NCBI GenBank assembly: GCA_913061075.1
Contig: CAJXSK010000002.1
Span: forward strand, 248,001-312,000
Source: an uncultured Piscirickettsiaceae bacterium
GTDB taxonomy: Bacteria > Pseudomonadota > Gammaproteobacteria > Methylococcales > Cycloclasticaceae
Length of the DNA stretch: 64,000 nt
Direction of reading: 5' to 3'
The position numbers and the translations under genes were made by a program. Shown piece after piece: positions 45,878-55,698 of this stretch. The notes under the pieces are model-generated. The model searched no databases and was not told the origin of the DNA. It saw only the letters and a program-made list of their open reading frames with translations. The first letter of the stretch is position 1; every line of letters starts with the position of its first letter.

Positions 45878-46713
45878 GCGTGGTGGCGTAAGTGGTCTTC
45901 CATAAACGTCGCAATAAAGTAATAGCTGTGGTCATAACCCGTTTGTAGGCGGTAATGCATAGGGTAGTCAATGTCGTTTGCGGCGTTGACTAAATGGTCT
46001 GGTAGTAGCTGGCTTTGTAGAAAAGGGTCTTCACTGCCTTGGTCAATAAGCAAAGGAAGGCGCGCAGCGGTTTTTTTAATGAGTAGATGCGCATCGTGTT
46101 CTGCCCATATGTTTTTATCGCTGCCTAAATACCCCGCGAAGGCTTTTTTGCCCCATAAGCATAAGGTGGGTGCGCATATCGGCGCGAAGGCAGAAAGGGA
46201 TTTGTACTTTTCAGGGTATTTAAAGGCGAGGGTGATAGCGCCGTGTCCACCCATTGAATGCCCAAAAATACCGGCTTTGTTCATGTCAGCTGGAAATTGC
46301 TCGCCAACCAAATCAAACAACTCACTAACCACATAGTCTTCCATTTGGTAATGGCTATTCCAAGGCGATTTGCTGGCATTGATATAAAACCCTGCGCCGC
46401 TGCCGAAGTCCCAACTTTCATTTTCTTTAGGTAAATTTAAGTCGCGTGGGCTGGTGTCTGGCGCAATAAGTATTAAACCGAGCTCGGCGGCATATTGTTG
46501 AGCGCCAGCTTTTGCCATCATGTTTTCTTCGGTACACGTTAGGCCAGAAAGCCAAAATAATACGGGCAATTTTTTATTAGGTTCTGCCAGTGCTTGGGGC
46601 GGTAAATAAACCGAAAAGTTCATGTCGGTTTTACATGCACGGGATGCGTGTTTGTAAAAAGTGACCGTGCCGCCGAAGCTATGGTTTTGGTTAATGAGTT
46701 CGAGTGTATTCAT
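45862..46713 (-). CDS. fghA: S-formylglutathione hydrolase
   Basis: 283 residues, esterase D family. It hydrolyses S-formylglutathione to formate and GSH, the last step of glutathione-dependent formaldehyde oxidation. Nucleophile S153 in GHSMGGHGA, Asp in DQGSEDPF and His in YDHSYYF are seen, plus LSGLTCTEENMM and DTSPRD, which are family-specific. It lies 7 bp after adhC and is the last gene of the methanethiol/formaldehyde run. Confidence 0.97.
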   Translation of the reverse strand: MNTLELINQNHSFGGTVTFYKHASRACKTDMNFSVYLPPQALAEPNKKLPVLFWLSGLTCTEENMMAKAGAQQYAAELGLILIAPDTSPRDLNLPKENESWDFGSGAGFYINASKSPWNSHYQMEDYVVSELFDLVGEQFPADMNKAGIFGHSMGGHGAITLAFKYPEKYKSLSAFAPICAPTLCLWGKKAFAGYLGSDKNIWAEHDAHLLIKKTAARLPLLIDQGSEDPFLQSQLLPDHLVNAANDIDYPMHYRLQTGYDHSYYFIATFMEDHLRHHAKQLA

Positions 46714-46720
46714 GGTTTAT

Positions 46721-47845
<1,125 letters not shown>

Positions 47846-49114
47846 TTATTGTTGAGTATCGCCAACAGGTGCGGCAAAACCATCAGAGATGAGTTCGTCG
47901 ACATTGGAGCCTGTTAGGCTGTTTAAAAAGGCGAGTAAATCACTTTGCTCATTATAAGTAAGATTAAGCGGTTTGATAAGCGGGTCTAAGTCTTCATTTG
48001 GAACGCCGCCTTGGTTGTAAAACTCGATGACTTCTTTTAACGTTTTAAATGCACCATCGTGCATATAAGGCGCCGTTAAGCTAATGTTCCTAAGCGTCGG
48101 GGTTTTATATTTCCAGCGGTCAGCTGGGTTTTCGGTTATTTCGTACAAGCCAACGTCGTTCGGTTTCTTTTCTGAGACTGAATCAAATAAATCTGATTCA
48201 ATTTCAATCGTTTGACCAGGGGCAATGGTGATCATTTGTTTAGCAGGGCGAGGTTGCGTGGAAACACGAAATCCATGCCCCGTGTTGTGTAACAGATTAT
48301 TGGTAAACAGGGCGTGGTCTTTTTTGACGGTGTGGCAAGCAATGCAATTCGCTTTACCTGAAAATAATTTAAAGCCATTTTTAACGTTAGCGCTAACCGC
48401 TTGTTCGTTCTGGCCGAAATACCATTGGTCAAACGGGCTATTGGCTGAATTTAAACTGCGTTGGTATGTCGCTAAGGCCATGCCAATGGTTTCCATATTA
48501 AGGGGCTTGCCGAAAACACGTTCAAATAAACCGTTGTAATCCTCTAACGCACGTATTTTTCGTAAAACAATGCCGGGTGATGGGTTACCCATTTCATTAT
48601 GGGCTAATAACGGCCCCCATACTTGCTGCTCAAGGTTGTCTTCTCGCCCGTCATGGAATAATTTTTCCGCATAAGCGATGTTGTATAACGTTGGGTTGTT
48701 ACGACGCCCAGATCGGCCCTCAAGCCCTACGGATGTAGCTAGTTCGTTATGTGTAAAGCCTTGCTCTGGCACATGGCACATGGCGCAAGAAAATGTGTTG
48801 TTTAATGAGAGTCTGCGGTCATAGAAAAGTTTTCGGCCGAGGTCAATTTTTTCAACTGTAATAGGATTATGGGTAGGGATGGGGACAGCAGGCAAGCCAA
48901 GTGGTGGCTGTTTTATTAATGCCATCAAGTCGGCTTTTTTGCCAACACGAGTGGCTAACGCTTTGCTGTTGGTTATATAGTTTTTAGTGTCATACCCCGT
49001 TTTATCATCGCCAGCGCCGTGTAGCTGAGGTGCAGCAGGAATATTGCCTTTCTCGGCATAACTAACCGAGCTTAATAACGCGATAAATAGGAAATAAAAG
49101 AGTTTGTTTTTCAT
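47846..49114 (-). CDS. MauG/cytochrome c peroxidase-like dihaem protein
   Basis: 422 residues, exported (signal about 1-20). Two c-type haem sites are seen: C110-AMC-H114 and C257-IAC-H261. The N-terminal site carries the family's HVPEQGFTHNE; the C-terminal domain has KTPTLRNISLTAPYMHDGAFKTLKEV. The family includes bacterial CCP and MauG. Published mtoX loci carry a mauG-type gene thought to mature the oxidase, so a maturation role is favoured here over a peroxide-detoxifying one, though H2O2 is a product of MtoX. Confidence 0.9.
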   Translation of the reverse strand: MKNKLFYFLFIALLSSVSYAEKGNIPAAPQLHGAGDDKTGYDTKNYITNSKALATRVGKKADLMALIKQPPLGLPAVPIPTHNPITVEKIDLGRKLFYDRRLSLNNTFSCAMCHVPEQGFTHNELATSVGLEGRSGRRNNPTLYNIAYAEKLFHDGREDNLEQQVWGPLLAHNEMGNPSPGIVLRKIRALEDYNGLFERVFGKPLNMETIGMALATYQRSLNSANSPFDQWYFGQNEQAVSANVKNGFKLFSGKANCIACHTVKKDHALFTNNLLHNTGHGFRVSTQPRPAKQMITIAPGQTIEIESDLFDSVSEKKPNDVGLYEITENPADRWKYKTPTLRNISLTAPYMHDGAFKTLKEVIEFYNQGGVPNEDLDPLIKPLNLTYNEQSDLLAFLNSLTGSNVDELISDGFAAPVGDTQQ

Positions 49115-49161
49115 AACAAATTATACCAAAGCCTACATTGGGCGAGTTTTGTTAATGAATA

Positions 49162-49830
49162 TTATTCCAACGTAAGTGTTTTAACGTCATTAATTAAAAT
49201 GTCGGGGTGTAAGAATCCAACGCTGTATATCTTTCTAATTTTTTTGTTGGTATCGATTAAATAAACGCGCAAGGTATGTGAAAAGGTCCCCGTTGACAGG
49301 CCGTTGTCATCATATTCTTGCTGAATGCTTTGGTTGTAACCTGCAAGAATGGGTTGTAATTCTTTTTGTGATTGAGTCGTTAAAAAGCGCCAATCCGTTT
49401 GTTTTGTTTCTAATGATTTGGCATAGTCTGCCATAACGTCAGGTGTGTCGTGTTTTGGGTTAAAGCTCAGAGTGATAAGGCGTAAATCATCTTTAAGGCC
49501 CGCTTTAGACAAGCGCCGTTTTATTTTGTGAAATACAGCGGTTGATAAAGGGCAGCCATTAACATCATTACATGTTGCATAGATAAAGCTCAACAGAACT
49601 ACTTTATCGCCCATTAGGTCATATAAGTTTTGCGTTACTCCAGTGCTGTTAATAACCTTTCCATCTGTTGCTTCGCCATAAACTGGTTGGCTATAGGTAC
49701 CTGCTTCGGGTGCTTCAAATGTTAGAGGCCCATATCCAGGCGCCAGTACAACAGGTTGTTTGCTTTGCGAATTATCAGCCTGTATTAACGTTGTAAAAAA
49801 ACAGAGCATTAGAATAATTAATTTCAACAT
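49162..49830 (-). CDS. SCO1/SenC copper chaperone-like protein
   Basis: 222 residues from the ATG at 49830; earlier starts would run through a terminator hairpin. Signal peptide about 1-18. The thioredoxin-like SCO domain has ATCNDVNGCPLS, where C87 and C93 are five residues apart, unlike the classical CxxxC, and a downstream His in FSHTLRVYLID. It is expected to deliver copper; the neighbour MtoX is a copper enzyme in characterised cases. It lies between mtoX and the mauG-type gene, as in reported mtoX loci. Confidence 0.88.
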   Translation of the reverse strand: MLKLIILMLCFFTTLIQADNSQSKQPVVLAPGYGPLTFEAPEAGTYSQPVYGEATDGKVINSTGVTQNLYDLMGDKVVLLSFIYATCNDVNGCPLSTAVFHKIKRRLSKAGLKDDLRLITLSFNPKHDTPDVMADYAKSLETKQTDWRFLTTQSQKELQPILAGYNQSIQQEYDDNGLSTGTFSHTLRVYLIDTNKKIRKIYSVGFLHPDILINDVKTLTLE

Positions 49831-49849
49831 AATGGTACCAAAGTTTAAT

Positions 49850-49878
49850 AAAAAAATGGGGCCGCCGAGGCGGCCCCA
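49850..49878 (-). terminator. Intrinsic terminator between mtoX and SCO1
   Basis: An 8-bp GC-only stem (GGGGCCGC with GCGGCCCC) plus a flanking T-A pair, a 4-nt loop, and a seven-T tail on the minus strand. It lies 25 bp after the mtoX stop and would lower expression of the downstream genes relative to mtoX. Confidence 0.9.
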
Positions 49879-49902
49879 AATGAATAGACTCAAACCATGA
49901 GC

Positions 49903-51312
49903 TTATTCAGGGGAGAGGTATTTTGAAAGAGATGCAATTATTTTTTCAGCACTTTGTGTTGGTGCTTTACCATAAAGAGCATTAGATCCAAAACGCATTT
50001 GGTGTGGGAAACCTAAGCCAAGTTTGATAAAGTCAAGCTGGAAAGTTGGTGTTAATTTTTTACCATCCCAATCAAATGCACGAATGTACTGGTCTTGGCT
50101 TTCACCTTTCTTATCCCAGTTCGCTAGTAACGATGAAGAATAGTAAAGACGTTTTCCATCCCAGCTTGAAGAAATCATGTTGATTTGCTCACCAATTTTT
50201 TGTTCAAACACTTGTTTCGCAGCATGTGGGTTTGAAATATCAAACTGACGTGTTTTGCCATCCATAAAGGTATTAACCCATAATGTTTGGTCATCACTTG
50301 AGATTGAAATATCAACAGGTAAAGGGATTTTTGATGCATCACCAATGTCACCTACAATCTTTGCTTGCCATTCGTTTTGGTCGTCTTCATAAATTAACCA
50401 TAGCTTAGAAGTAAGCGCTGTTGTAGTGAAGCAATAGTTGTTGGAAGCACCCCACGCACAACGAATTTCAAGTGGCGCACCTGGTACGTCTAGAATTTTC
50501 TTAGGTTGTCTTGTATGCAAGTCCCAAATCACAACAGTGTTACCAAAACGTTTCATGGCTTCTGCGTCACCGACAAGTTTACCAAAGTCCATCATGTAGT
50601 TATTCCAGCCAGTAAATGATGAAGTAACCATCATGTTGCGGCGTGGTAATACACGAACGTCATAGCCATAACCATCAGCAAATTTACCAGATTTTTTTGC
50701 ACCATTTAGATCGCCATCGGTTGGCATCCAGTGTGTAGCAACGAAATCACCAGCATTTGTGTATTCAACTAGTGCTGTACGGCCGCCGTTATCTTTATTG
50801 TTGGATAAACCACTCACCATCATGGTGCCAGGCATTGCGTAGGTTGTGTGTGGCCCAACAACGCCGCCACTGTCTGCTACAAAGTTATTAATTGTTTTGT
50901 GTAACGTTGGTTTTGATGGGTTTGTGTGGACATCAAAAATGAAGATTTTATTTGTGTCTAAACCGCCAGCCCAAAGGTATTTACGGTCATCTGTAAAGCC
51001 TGAGTGATGCGCTTCGTTTCTTCCGCCAACAGAAATGCTGTTGATGACTTTACCGTATTGCTTGTCTTTAGGATTGGCAGCTACGGTGACTAATTTGTCT
51101 TGTTCGTCACCAACGCCAACAGCGCCGAGCGTCCAAACGTAGACGTAATCTTCTTGACCGACAATTTTTGCCATGTAAGGAGACATGCAAGTTTCATCAG
51201 CAATCGCTTGTTGTGGCAGTGCTACTAAACCAAGGGCCATTATTGCTGTTGAACCAAGTATGGCGCCTTTGGCACTCTTTTTTAAAGCTTGGAAAAAGGA
51301 TTTGTTCGACAT
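49903..51312 (-). CDS. mtoX: Methanethiol oxidase (SBP56 family)
   Basis: 469 residues. A signal peptide (about 1-38, ending QQAIA) places it in the periplasm; the mature start is DETCMSPYMAK. The body is the beta-propeller of selenium-binding protein 56, including SVGGRNEAHHSGFTDDRKY, GPHTTYAMPGTMMVSG, HTRQPKKILDVPGAPLEIRC and LGFPHQMRFG. Bacterial SBP56 members are copper-dependent methanethiol oxidases making formaldehyde, H2S and H2O2. The SCO1 and mauG neighbours match known mtoX loci, and adhC-fghA supply formaldehyde removal. No selenocysteine signal is seen or needed. Confidence 0.93.
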   Translation of the reverse strand: MSNKSFFQALKKSAKGAILGSTAIMALGLVALPQQAIADETCMSPYMAKIVGQEDYVYVWTLGAVGVGDEQDKLVTVAANPKDKQYGKVINSISVGGRNEAHHSGFTDDRKYLWAGGLDTNKIFIFDVHTNPSKPTLHKTINNFVADSGGVVGPHTTYAMPGTMMVSGLSNNKDNGGRTALVEYTNAGDFVATHWMPTDGDLNGAKKSGKFADGYGYDVRVLPRRNMMVTSSFTGWNNYMMDFGKLVGDAEAMKRFGNTVVIWDLHTRQPKKILDVPGAPLEIRCAWGASNNYCFTTTALTSKLWLIYEDDQNEWQAKIVGDIGDASKIPLPVDISISSDDQTLWVNTFMDGKTRQFDISNPHAAKQVFEQKIGEQINMISSSWDGKRLYYSSSLLANWDKKGESQDQYIRAFDWDGKKLTPTFQLDFIKLGLGFPHQMRFGSNALYGKAPTQSAEKIIASLSKYLSPE

Positions 51313-51400
51313 GTTCTCAACCTCATTATTATTGGAGCTGATAGTTTGCCAGAGTCAGTTTTGAGTGGTAAGGTCTAAAAAAGACAAAAGCGTGCTATTT

Positions 51401-52414
51401 ATGCCAAAAATAACGATTTCTATTCTCGCCATTGAAGAAACGATGATTTACACCTTAGCGGGGCCGTACGATATTTTTTCAGCGGCCGCATCGTGTAGTC
51501 AACAGGCTGTGCCGACCGCGCCACCGTTCCTAACGTTTACATCTATTGTTGGAGTTAATAAAGGGCCATTGCGTTGTTACAATGGGTTTACGATTGATTG
51601 TCAGCAAGATTTAACTGAAACGGGTGATGTCGATTTGGTTGTTATACCGTCGGTTGATTTTGCAGATGAGCCATTTTTACAAAAATACCCCGAATTAAAG
51701 ACTTGGTTGATCAATCAGCATAAAAATGGCGCGGTACTAGCAAGTGTTTGTGCGGGTTCTTTTATATTGGCGGAAACAGGTTTATTGGATGGAAAAGTAA
51801 CGACGACCCATTGGGCTTTTGCCGAATTAATGCAATCAAAATTTCCAAACGTGCAGGTTCATAGCGATATGATTATCACCGAACAAGACAATATAATTTG
51901 TGCCGGTGGGGCGACATCGTGGCAAGACTTGGTAACGTACTTGGTGGAAAAGTATTCAACGGTAGAAACGGCGAAATATATTGAGCAGTTTTTTTTATTA
52001 AATTCTCACCAAGGTGGGCAACGGCCATACAAGCAACATAAAAGCACGATTTCGCATGGTGATTTAACCATTGAAAAGTCGCAGGCTTGGATTGAGCAAC
52101 ATTTAGAGGCGGATGATTTACTTATGTTGGCGATTAAGCAGTCGGGTTTAGCCGAGCGAACGTTTAAACGCCGGTTTAAAAAAGCGACAACGCAATCGCC
52201 TAACGAATATATTCAAAACTTGAGGATTGATACGGCTAAGAGTCTACTACTAACATCATCAGCGACAGTACAAGATATTTCAGAACAAGTGGGGCTGATG
52301 GATGGCAGTTACTTTAGGCGCCTATTTAAGCGAAAAACCAGCATGACAGCGCACGACTTTAGGCGACAATTTTCTACTTATCATCACGAAAATAAGGTGA
52401 TGCGTGTTGAGTGA
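51401..52414 (+). CDS. GlxA-type AraC-family regulator
   Basis: 337 residues from the ATG at 51401 (a GTG at 51365 would only extend it). The N-terminal DJ-1/PfpI-like domain (about 1-190, with SVCAGSFILAETGLLDGKVTTTHW) resembles amidases but serves as a ligand sensor in this group. The C-terminal AraC helix-turn-helix pair is about 225-325 (SGLAERTFKRRFKKATTQSPNEY, VGLMDGSYFRRLFKRKTSM). It is divergent from mtoX and so is the obvious candidate regulator of that operon. A GTCT-N5-AGAC inverted repeat at 51373-51385 lies between them. Confidence 0.92.
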   Translation: MPKITISILAIEETMIYTLAGPYDIFSAAASCSQQAVPTAPPFLTFTSIVGVNKGPLRCYNGFTIDCQQDLTETGDVDLVVIPSVDFADEPFLQKYPELKTWLINQHKNGAVLASVCAGSFILAETGLLDGKVTTTHWAFAELMQSKFPNVQVHSDMIITEQDNIICAGGATSWQDLVTYLVEKYSTVETAKYIEQFFLLNSHQGGQRPYKQHKSTISHGDLTIEKSQAWIEQHLEADDLLMLAIKQSGLAERTFKRRFKKATTQSPNEYIQNLRIDTAKSLLLTSSATVQDISEQVGLMDGSYFRRLFKRKTSMTAHDFRRQFSTYHHENKVMRVE

Positions 52415-52422
52415 GGCCGGTA

Positions 52423-52450
52423 AAAAATTCTAAAACGTTTTAGAATTTTT
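52423..52450. terminator. 28-bp perfect palindrome, bidirectional terminator
   Basis: A perfectly self-complementary 28-bp sequence centred at 52436/52437 with A-tract and T-tract ends. It lies between the convergent GlxA-type gene and pqqE, and includes the pqqE stop codon. Confidence 0.8.
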
Positions 52451-53548
52451 AGAGTTTCTAAATAATAGCGGTTGCTCCACCGTTTGGCTTGGCTTAGCGG
52501 CTTGTTCTATTGCATCCGTTACGGTGTGATGTAATGGCGATAAGTCACAAACAGGGTCAGCATTTGTTGCATCGCCCGTTAATAAAAACGCTTGGCAATG
52601 GCAGCCACCAAAGTCTTTATCTTTTTCGGGGCAACTTCTGCACGGTTCTTTCATCCAGTCATTACCACGGAAGTAGTTAAACGCTTTGGATTCATTCCAT
52701 ATTTCGCTAATGGAGTGATCTTTTACACTGGGGCAATCAAAGTTAGGTAGTTGGCGGGCTGAATGGCACGGTAAGGCTAAACCATCTGGAGCAATGGTTA
52801 AGAAGGTTGTTCCCCAACCGTTCATGCAGGCTTTTGGTCGGCCTTCAAAGAAATCAGGCACGATGTAGTAAATTTTCATTTTGCCTTTTTGAGATTCTTG
52901 GTACTCATTGGCAATCGCTTCTGCGGTTTGTAGCTGTTCTTGCGTTGGCATTAGTTGGTCACGGTTATGGTGTGCCCAACCGTAATATTGTGTGTTGGCG
53001 AGTTCTACAAAATCTGCGCCCAACTCAATGGCCATTTCTAAAATATCTTTCATCTGATGAATGTTTTGGCGGTGTAATACGACGCAAAGCACCATCGGGT
53101 AGCCGTGTTTTTTTATCAGTTTGGCGACAACTTTTTTGTGCTCAAAACTTTCAGTGCCGGCGATAAAATCATTCAATTCTTTTGAACTGGCTTGCAAGCT
53201 GATTTGAATATGATCGAGCCCGGCTTCTTTAAGCGCAATAATTTTGGCCTCATCCATGTTGTAGCCGGATGTAATGAGGTTGGTGTAATAACCGAGTTTG
53301 TGTGAGTAATCGACGAGCTCAACAAGATCTTTTCTAACCAGTGGTTCGCCACCCGAAAAGCCGAGCTGTACTGCGCCCATTTCACGCGACTGTTTTAGTA
53401 CACGCTTCCAATCTTCAGTTGATATCTCTTCTGAAACATTGGCGTAGTCAACAGGGTTTGAACAGTACGGACACTGCAAAGGGCACGCGTAAGTCAGCTC
53501 CGCTAACAGCCAACGTGGTGGGCTAGGCGTTTTGATTGAGCCAGCCAT
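52430..53548 (-). CDS. pqqE: PqqA peptide cyclase PqqE (radical SAM)
   Basis: 372 residues. It forms the Glu-Tyr carbon-carbon cross-link in PqqA. The SAM cluster motif is C22-xxx-C26-xx-C29 in LTYACPLQCPYCSNP; SPASM-type auxiliary cluster cysteines lie in CMNGWGT, LPCHSARQLP, PCRSCPEKDKDFGGCHCQ and PVCDLSP. Last gene of pqqABCDE. Its start overlaps pqqD by 26 bp, giving the PPRWLLAELTY start shared with other PqqE proteins. Confidence 0.97.
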   Translation of the reverse strand: MAGSIKTPSPPRWLLAELTYACPLQCPYCSNPVDYANVSEEISTEDWKRVLKQSREMGAVQLGFSGGEPLVRKDLVELVDYSHKLGYYTNLITSGYNMDEAKIIALKEAGLDHIQISLQASSKELNDFIAGTESFEHKKVVAKLIKKHGYPMVLCVVLHRQNIHQMKDILEMAIELGADFVELANTQYYGWAHHNRDQLMPTQEQLQTAEAIANEYQESQKGKMKIYYIVPDFFEGRPKACMNGWGTTFLTIAPDGLALPCHSARQLPNFDCPSVKDHSISEIWNESKAFNYFRGNDWMKEPCRSCPEKDKDFGGCHCQAFLLTGDATNADPVCDLSPLHHTVTDAIEQAAKPSQTVEQPLLFRNSKNSKTF

Positions 53549-53798
53549 TATCTAACGCAATGTTTAAGAAGTTAACGATGTCGTTTTCCAATCCAGTTGT
53601 TTCAAATTTTGTTTCTAGCGTCTGAACAATGTCGGCTAGTTTATTGGCGCCATCACACACCTGTAATATTTCCGCAGAGCTTGGGTTTAACTCAACCAAC
53701 CCTTCTGGGTAAAGCAGTACGAACATCTGTTGTGCTTCTTCCCATTGCAAACGGTAGCCAGGGGCTAACTGTAACGCTTGGTCGGGTAATAAACTCAT
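53523..53798 (-). CDS. pqqD: PqqA-binding chaperone PqqD
   Basis: 91 residues. It binds PqqA and presents it to PqqE (RiPP recognition element). The motif [43 protein letters not shown] is characteristic; the helical C-terminus ends DNGWLNQNA. It overlaps pqqC by 4 bp and pqqE by 26 bp, so the three are translationally linked. Confidence 0.96.
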   Translation of the reverse strand: MSLLPDQALQLAPGYRLQWEEAQQMFVLLYPEGLVELNPSSAEILQVCDGANKLADIVQTLETKFETTGLENDIVNFLNIALDNGWLNQNA

Positions 53799-54520
53799 GA
53801 TTCAACCGTAAAATAAGGCGGCATTTCGTGTACATAGGCCATGTGCATAGCATCGGCCATTGTCCAAAGAATGTCGAGTTTGAATTTTAAAATGCCCAGC
53901 ATTCTTTCTTGTTCTGCGCGTGTTTTGTAATATTCAAGTGTAATGCGTAAGCCGTGTTCAACGTCACGCCTTGCTTCGCTTAAACGTTTTTGGAAATAGG
54001 TGAGGCCAGTAAGATCAATCCATGGGTAATGTTCAGGCCAATTGTCCAAACGTTGTTTATGGATTTTTGGTGCGAAAAGTTCAGTTAACGATGAACTTGC
54101 CGCTTCGTGCCAATCGGCTCGGCGTGCAAAATTAACATACGCATCAACAGCAAAACGAACGCCGGGTAGTACGTGTTCTTCAGACAGCACTTCTTCACGC
54201 GTTAAACCAACGGCTTCACCCAGTTGTAACCAGGCTTCAATGCCACCAATTTCACCGGGTGCGCCATCGTGATCAATAATGCGTTGTACCCATTGTGCGC
54301 GCGTGCCTTTATCAGGGCAATTCGCCATAATCGCCGCATCTTTCAACGGGATGTTCACTTGGTAATAAAAACGGTTTGCGACCCAGCCACGAATTTGTTC
54401 TTTGCTTAGCGTGCCTTCGTGCATCATCACGTGATACGGATGATTGATATGGTAAAAACGCTCCATATCACGGATGCGTTTTTCAAATTCTTGTAAAGAC
54501 CAGGGTGCTTGCTCTGTCAT
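53795..54520 (-). CDS. pqqC: Pyrroloquinoline-quinone synthase PqqC
   Basis: 241 residues. The cofactor-free oxidase that closes the rings in the last step of PQQ synthesis. Helical haem-oxygenase-like fold with [35 protein letters not shown] and [18 protein letters not shown], the conserved active-site His, Arg, Tyr and Lys-bearing segments. It lies 2 bp after pqqB. Full length. Confidence 0.97.
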   Translation of the reverse strand: MTEQAPWSLQEFEKRIRDMERFYHINHPYHVMMHEGTLSKEQIRGWVANRFYYQVNIPLKDAAIMANCPDKGTRAQWVQRIIDHDGAPGEIGGIEAWLQLGEAVGLTREEVLSEEHVLPGVRFAVDAYVNFARRADWHEAASSSLTELFAPKIHKQRLDNWPEHYPWIDLTGLTYFQKRLSEARRDVEHGLRITLEYYKTRAEQERMLGILKFKLDILWTMADAMHMAYVHEMPPYFTVES

Positions 54521-54522
54521 GT

Positions 54523-55431
54523 TTATAATTCAATATTCATGTTGTCGTACGACACCTCAATGCCGTGTTGCGTCAGTATATCGCGTTCCGCAGATTCTTC
54601 GTTGAGAATTGGATTGGTATTGTTGATATGAATCAGAATTTTACGTGGTTTATCGAGTGTATCTAAAAACTCAATCATGCCGCCTTCACCCGATTGCGGT
54701 AAATGGCCGATTTTTCTGGCGAGTAATGGTCTGCCGACTGACGCTAGTTCGTCATCTGTCCAAAAGGTGCCATCCACTAATACGCAGTCGGCATTGGTCA
54801 TGGCTTTTTCCACATGTGGTTCAATCATGCCTAAACCGGGTGCGTAGAACGTTGTTTTGTCGGTAGACACTTGGCGAATAATCATGCCGATGTTGTCTCC
54901 TTCGTGCGGGTCATTTCGGTGGGGAGAATAAGGTGGCGCTTTGCTTTTTAAAGGTAAGGCGGTAAATTCTAAGTCATCAATATTTGGGATGGTAAATGAT
55001 TCACCATTCAGTGGAATAGGGTGGTCTTCCACACCGCAGAAATGCTCCAAAATATTGAAGATGGGAAAGCCTGATGTTAAATCTTGTTTCACCATATCAG
55101 TGCAGTAAATCGTTAGCGGATCACCTTCACGCAAAATCAACAAGCCGGTGGCGTGGTCGATTTGCGAATCAAACATCACAATCGCTTCAATCCCCGTGCC
55201 ACGTACTTTGTTCTTTGGGTGAATTTCAGGAAAGCCTTCTAATTGCGCACGAACATCGGGTGATGCATTAAATAACGCCCAATGTTCACCATCAGATGAC
55301 ACCGCAATAGATGATTGATTGCGTGTAGACGCTTTGATAGTACCAGCGCGTACCGCTTTACAGTTAGGGCAGCTACAATTCCATTGAGGAAAGCCGCCTC
55401 CAGCGCCAGAACCTAGAACTCGAATTTGCAT
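54523..55431 (-). CDS. pqqB: PqqB, MBL-fold PQQ biosynthesis protein
   Basis: 302 residues. A metallo-beta-lactamase-like oxygenase proposed to hydroxylate the PQQ precursor. The N-terminus [28 protein letters not shown] has the CxCxxC-type metal site typical of PqqB; later motifs are [17 protein letters not shown] and [15 protein letters not shown] hairpin terminator separates it from pqqA. Confidence 0.97.
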   Translation of the reverse strand: MQIRVLGSGAGGGFPQWNCSCPNCKAVRAGTIKASTRNQSSIAVSSDGEHWALFNASPDVRAQLEGFPEIHPKNKVRGTGIEAIVMFDSQIDHATGLLILREGDPLTIYCTDMVKQDLTSGFPIFNILEHFCGVEDHPIPLNGESFTIPNIDDLEFTALPLKSKAPPYSPHRNDPHEGDNIGMIIRQVSTDKTTFYAPGLGMIEPHVEKAMTNADCVLVDGTFWTDDELASVGRPLLARKIGHLPQSGEGGMIEFLDTLDKPRKILIHINNTNPILNEESAERDILTQHGIEVSYDNMNIEL

Positions 55432-55454
55432 AAATTTTACTTTGTGTTTGATAT

Positions 55455-55485
55455 AAAAAAAGGGCTCCTAACGGAACCCTTTTTT
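55455..55485 (-). terminator. Attenuator hairpin between pqqA and pqqB
   Basis: GGGCTCC (55462-55468) pairs with GGAACCC (55473-55479), with one C-A mismatch and a 4-nt loop. It is flanked by an A-tract and a T-tract, so it can terminate on the minus strand. It would leave pqqA mRNA in excess over pqqBCDE. Confidence 0.8.
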
Positions 55486-55500
55486 AGGAAAATTTTTTAT

Positions 55501-55575
55501 CTATCGGTTGTAGATGTACATTGTTACTTCAAAACCGAAACGTAACTCTTTGTATGTTGGTGTTTCCCATTTCAT
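55501..55575 (-). CDS. pqqA: PQQ precursor peptide PqqA
   Basis: 24 residues (MKWETPTYKELRFGFEVTMY followed by IYNR). The conserved E-x3-Y pair in FEVTMYIYNR (E16, Y20) supplies the Glu and Tyr that become PQQ. A Shine-Dalgarno AGGAG lies seven bases before the ATG. It is too short for usual gene callers. It heads the pqqABCDE operon behind its own promoter and is followed by an attenuator. Confidence 0.97.
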   Translation of the reverse strand: MKWETPTYKELRFGFEVTMYIYNR

Positions 55576-55620
55576 GATATATCTCCTGTTCGATTGATAT
55601 TGTGTTGCTTTTTTATAGAC

Positions 55621-55635
55621 AGTTAAAATTTAACT
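55621..55635. repeat. Inverted repeat at the pqqA transcription start
   Basis: AGTTAAA and TTTAACT with a single central base form a perfect 7-bp inverted repeat. It lies 8 bp downstream of the -10 box, at the expected start point, a usual place for a repressor site. Function is inferred. Confidence 0.45.
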
Positions 55636-55642
55636 AGGTTCA

Positions 55643-55670
55643 AGTATAAGTTTTTTACTGGTGAATGCAA
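55643..55670 (-). promoter_or_regulatory. Sigma70-type promoter of pqqA
   Basis: On the minus strand, TTGCAT (55665-55670), a 16-bp spacer, then TATACT (55643-55648). The expected start is near 55636, giving a leader of about 60 nt. Confidence 0.65.
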
Positions 55671-55698
55671 GTATTTATGTTGTTCTCGATTTTAGGTT

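Noticed and set aside
49903-51312. Selenoprotein or selenium transport role for the SBP56 protein
   Set aside because: No in-frame TGA or SECIS-like element, and the SCO1/mauG context matches the copper-dependent methanethiol oxidase branch.
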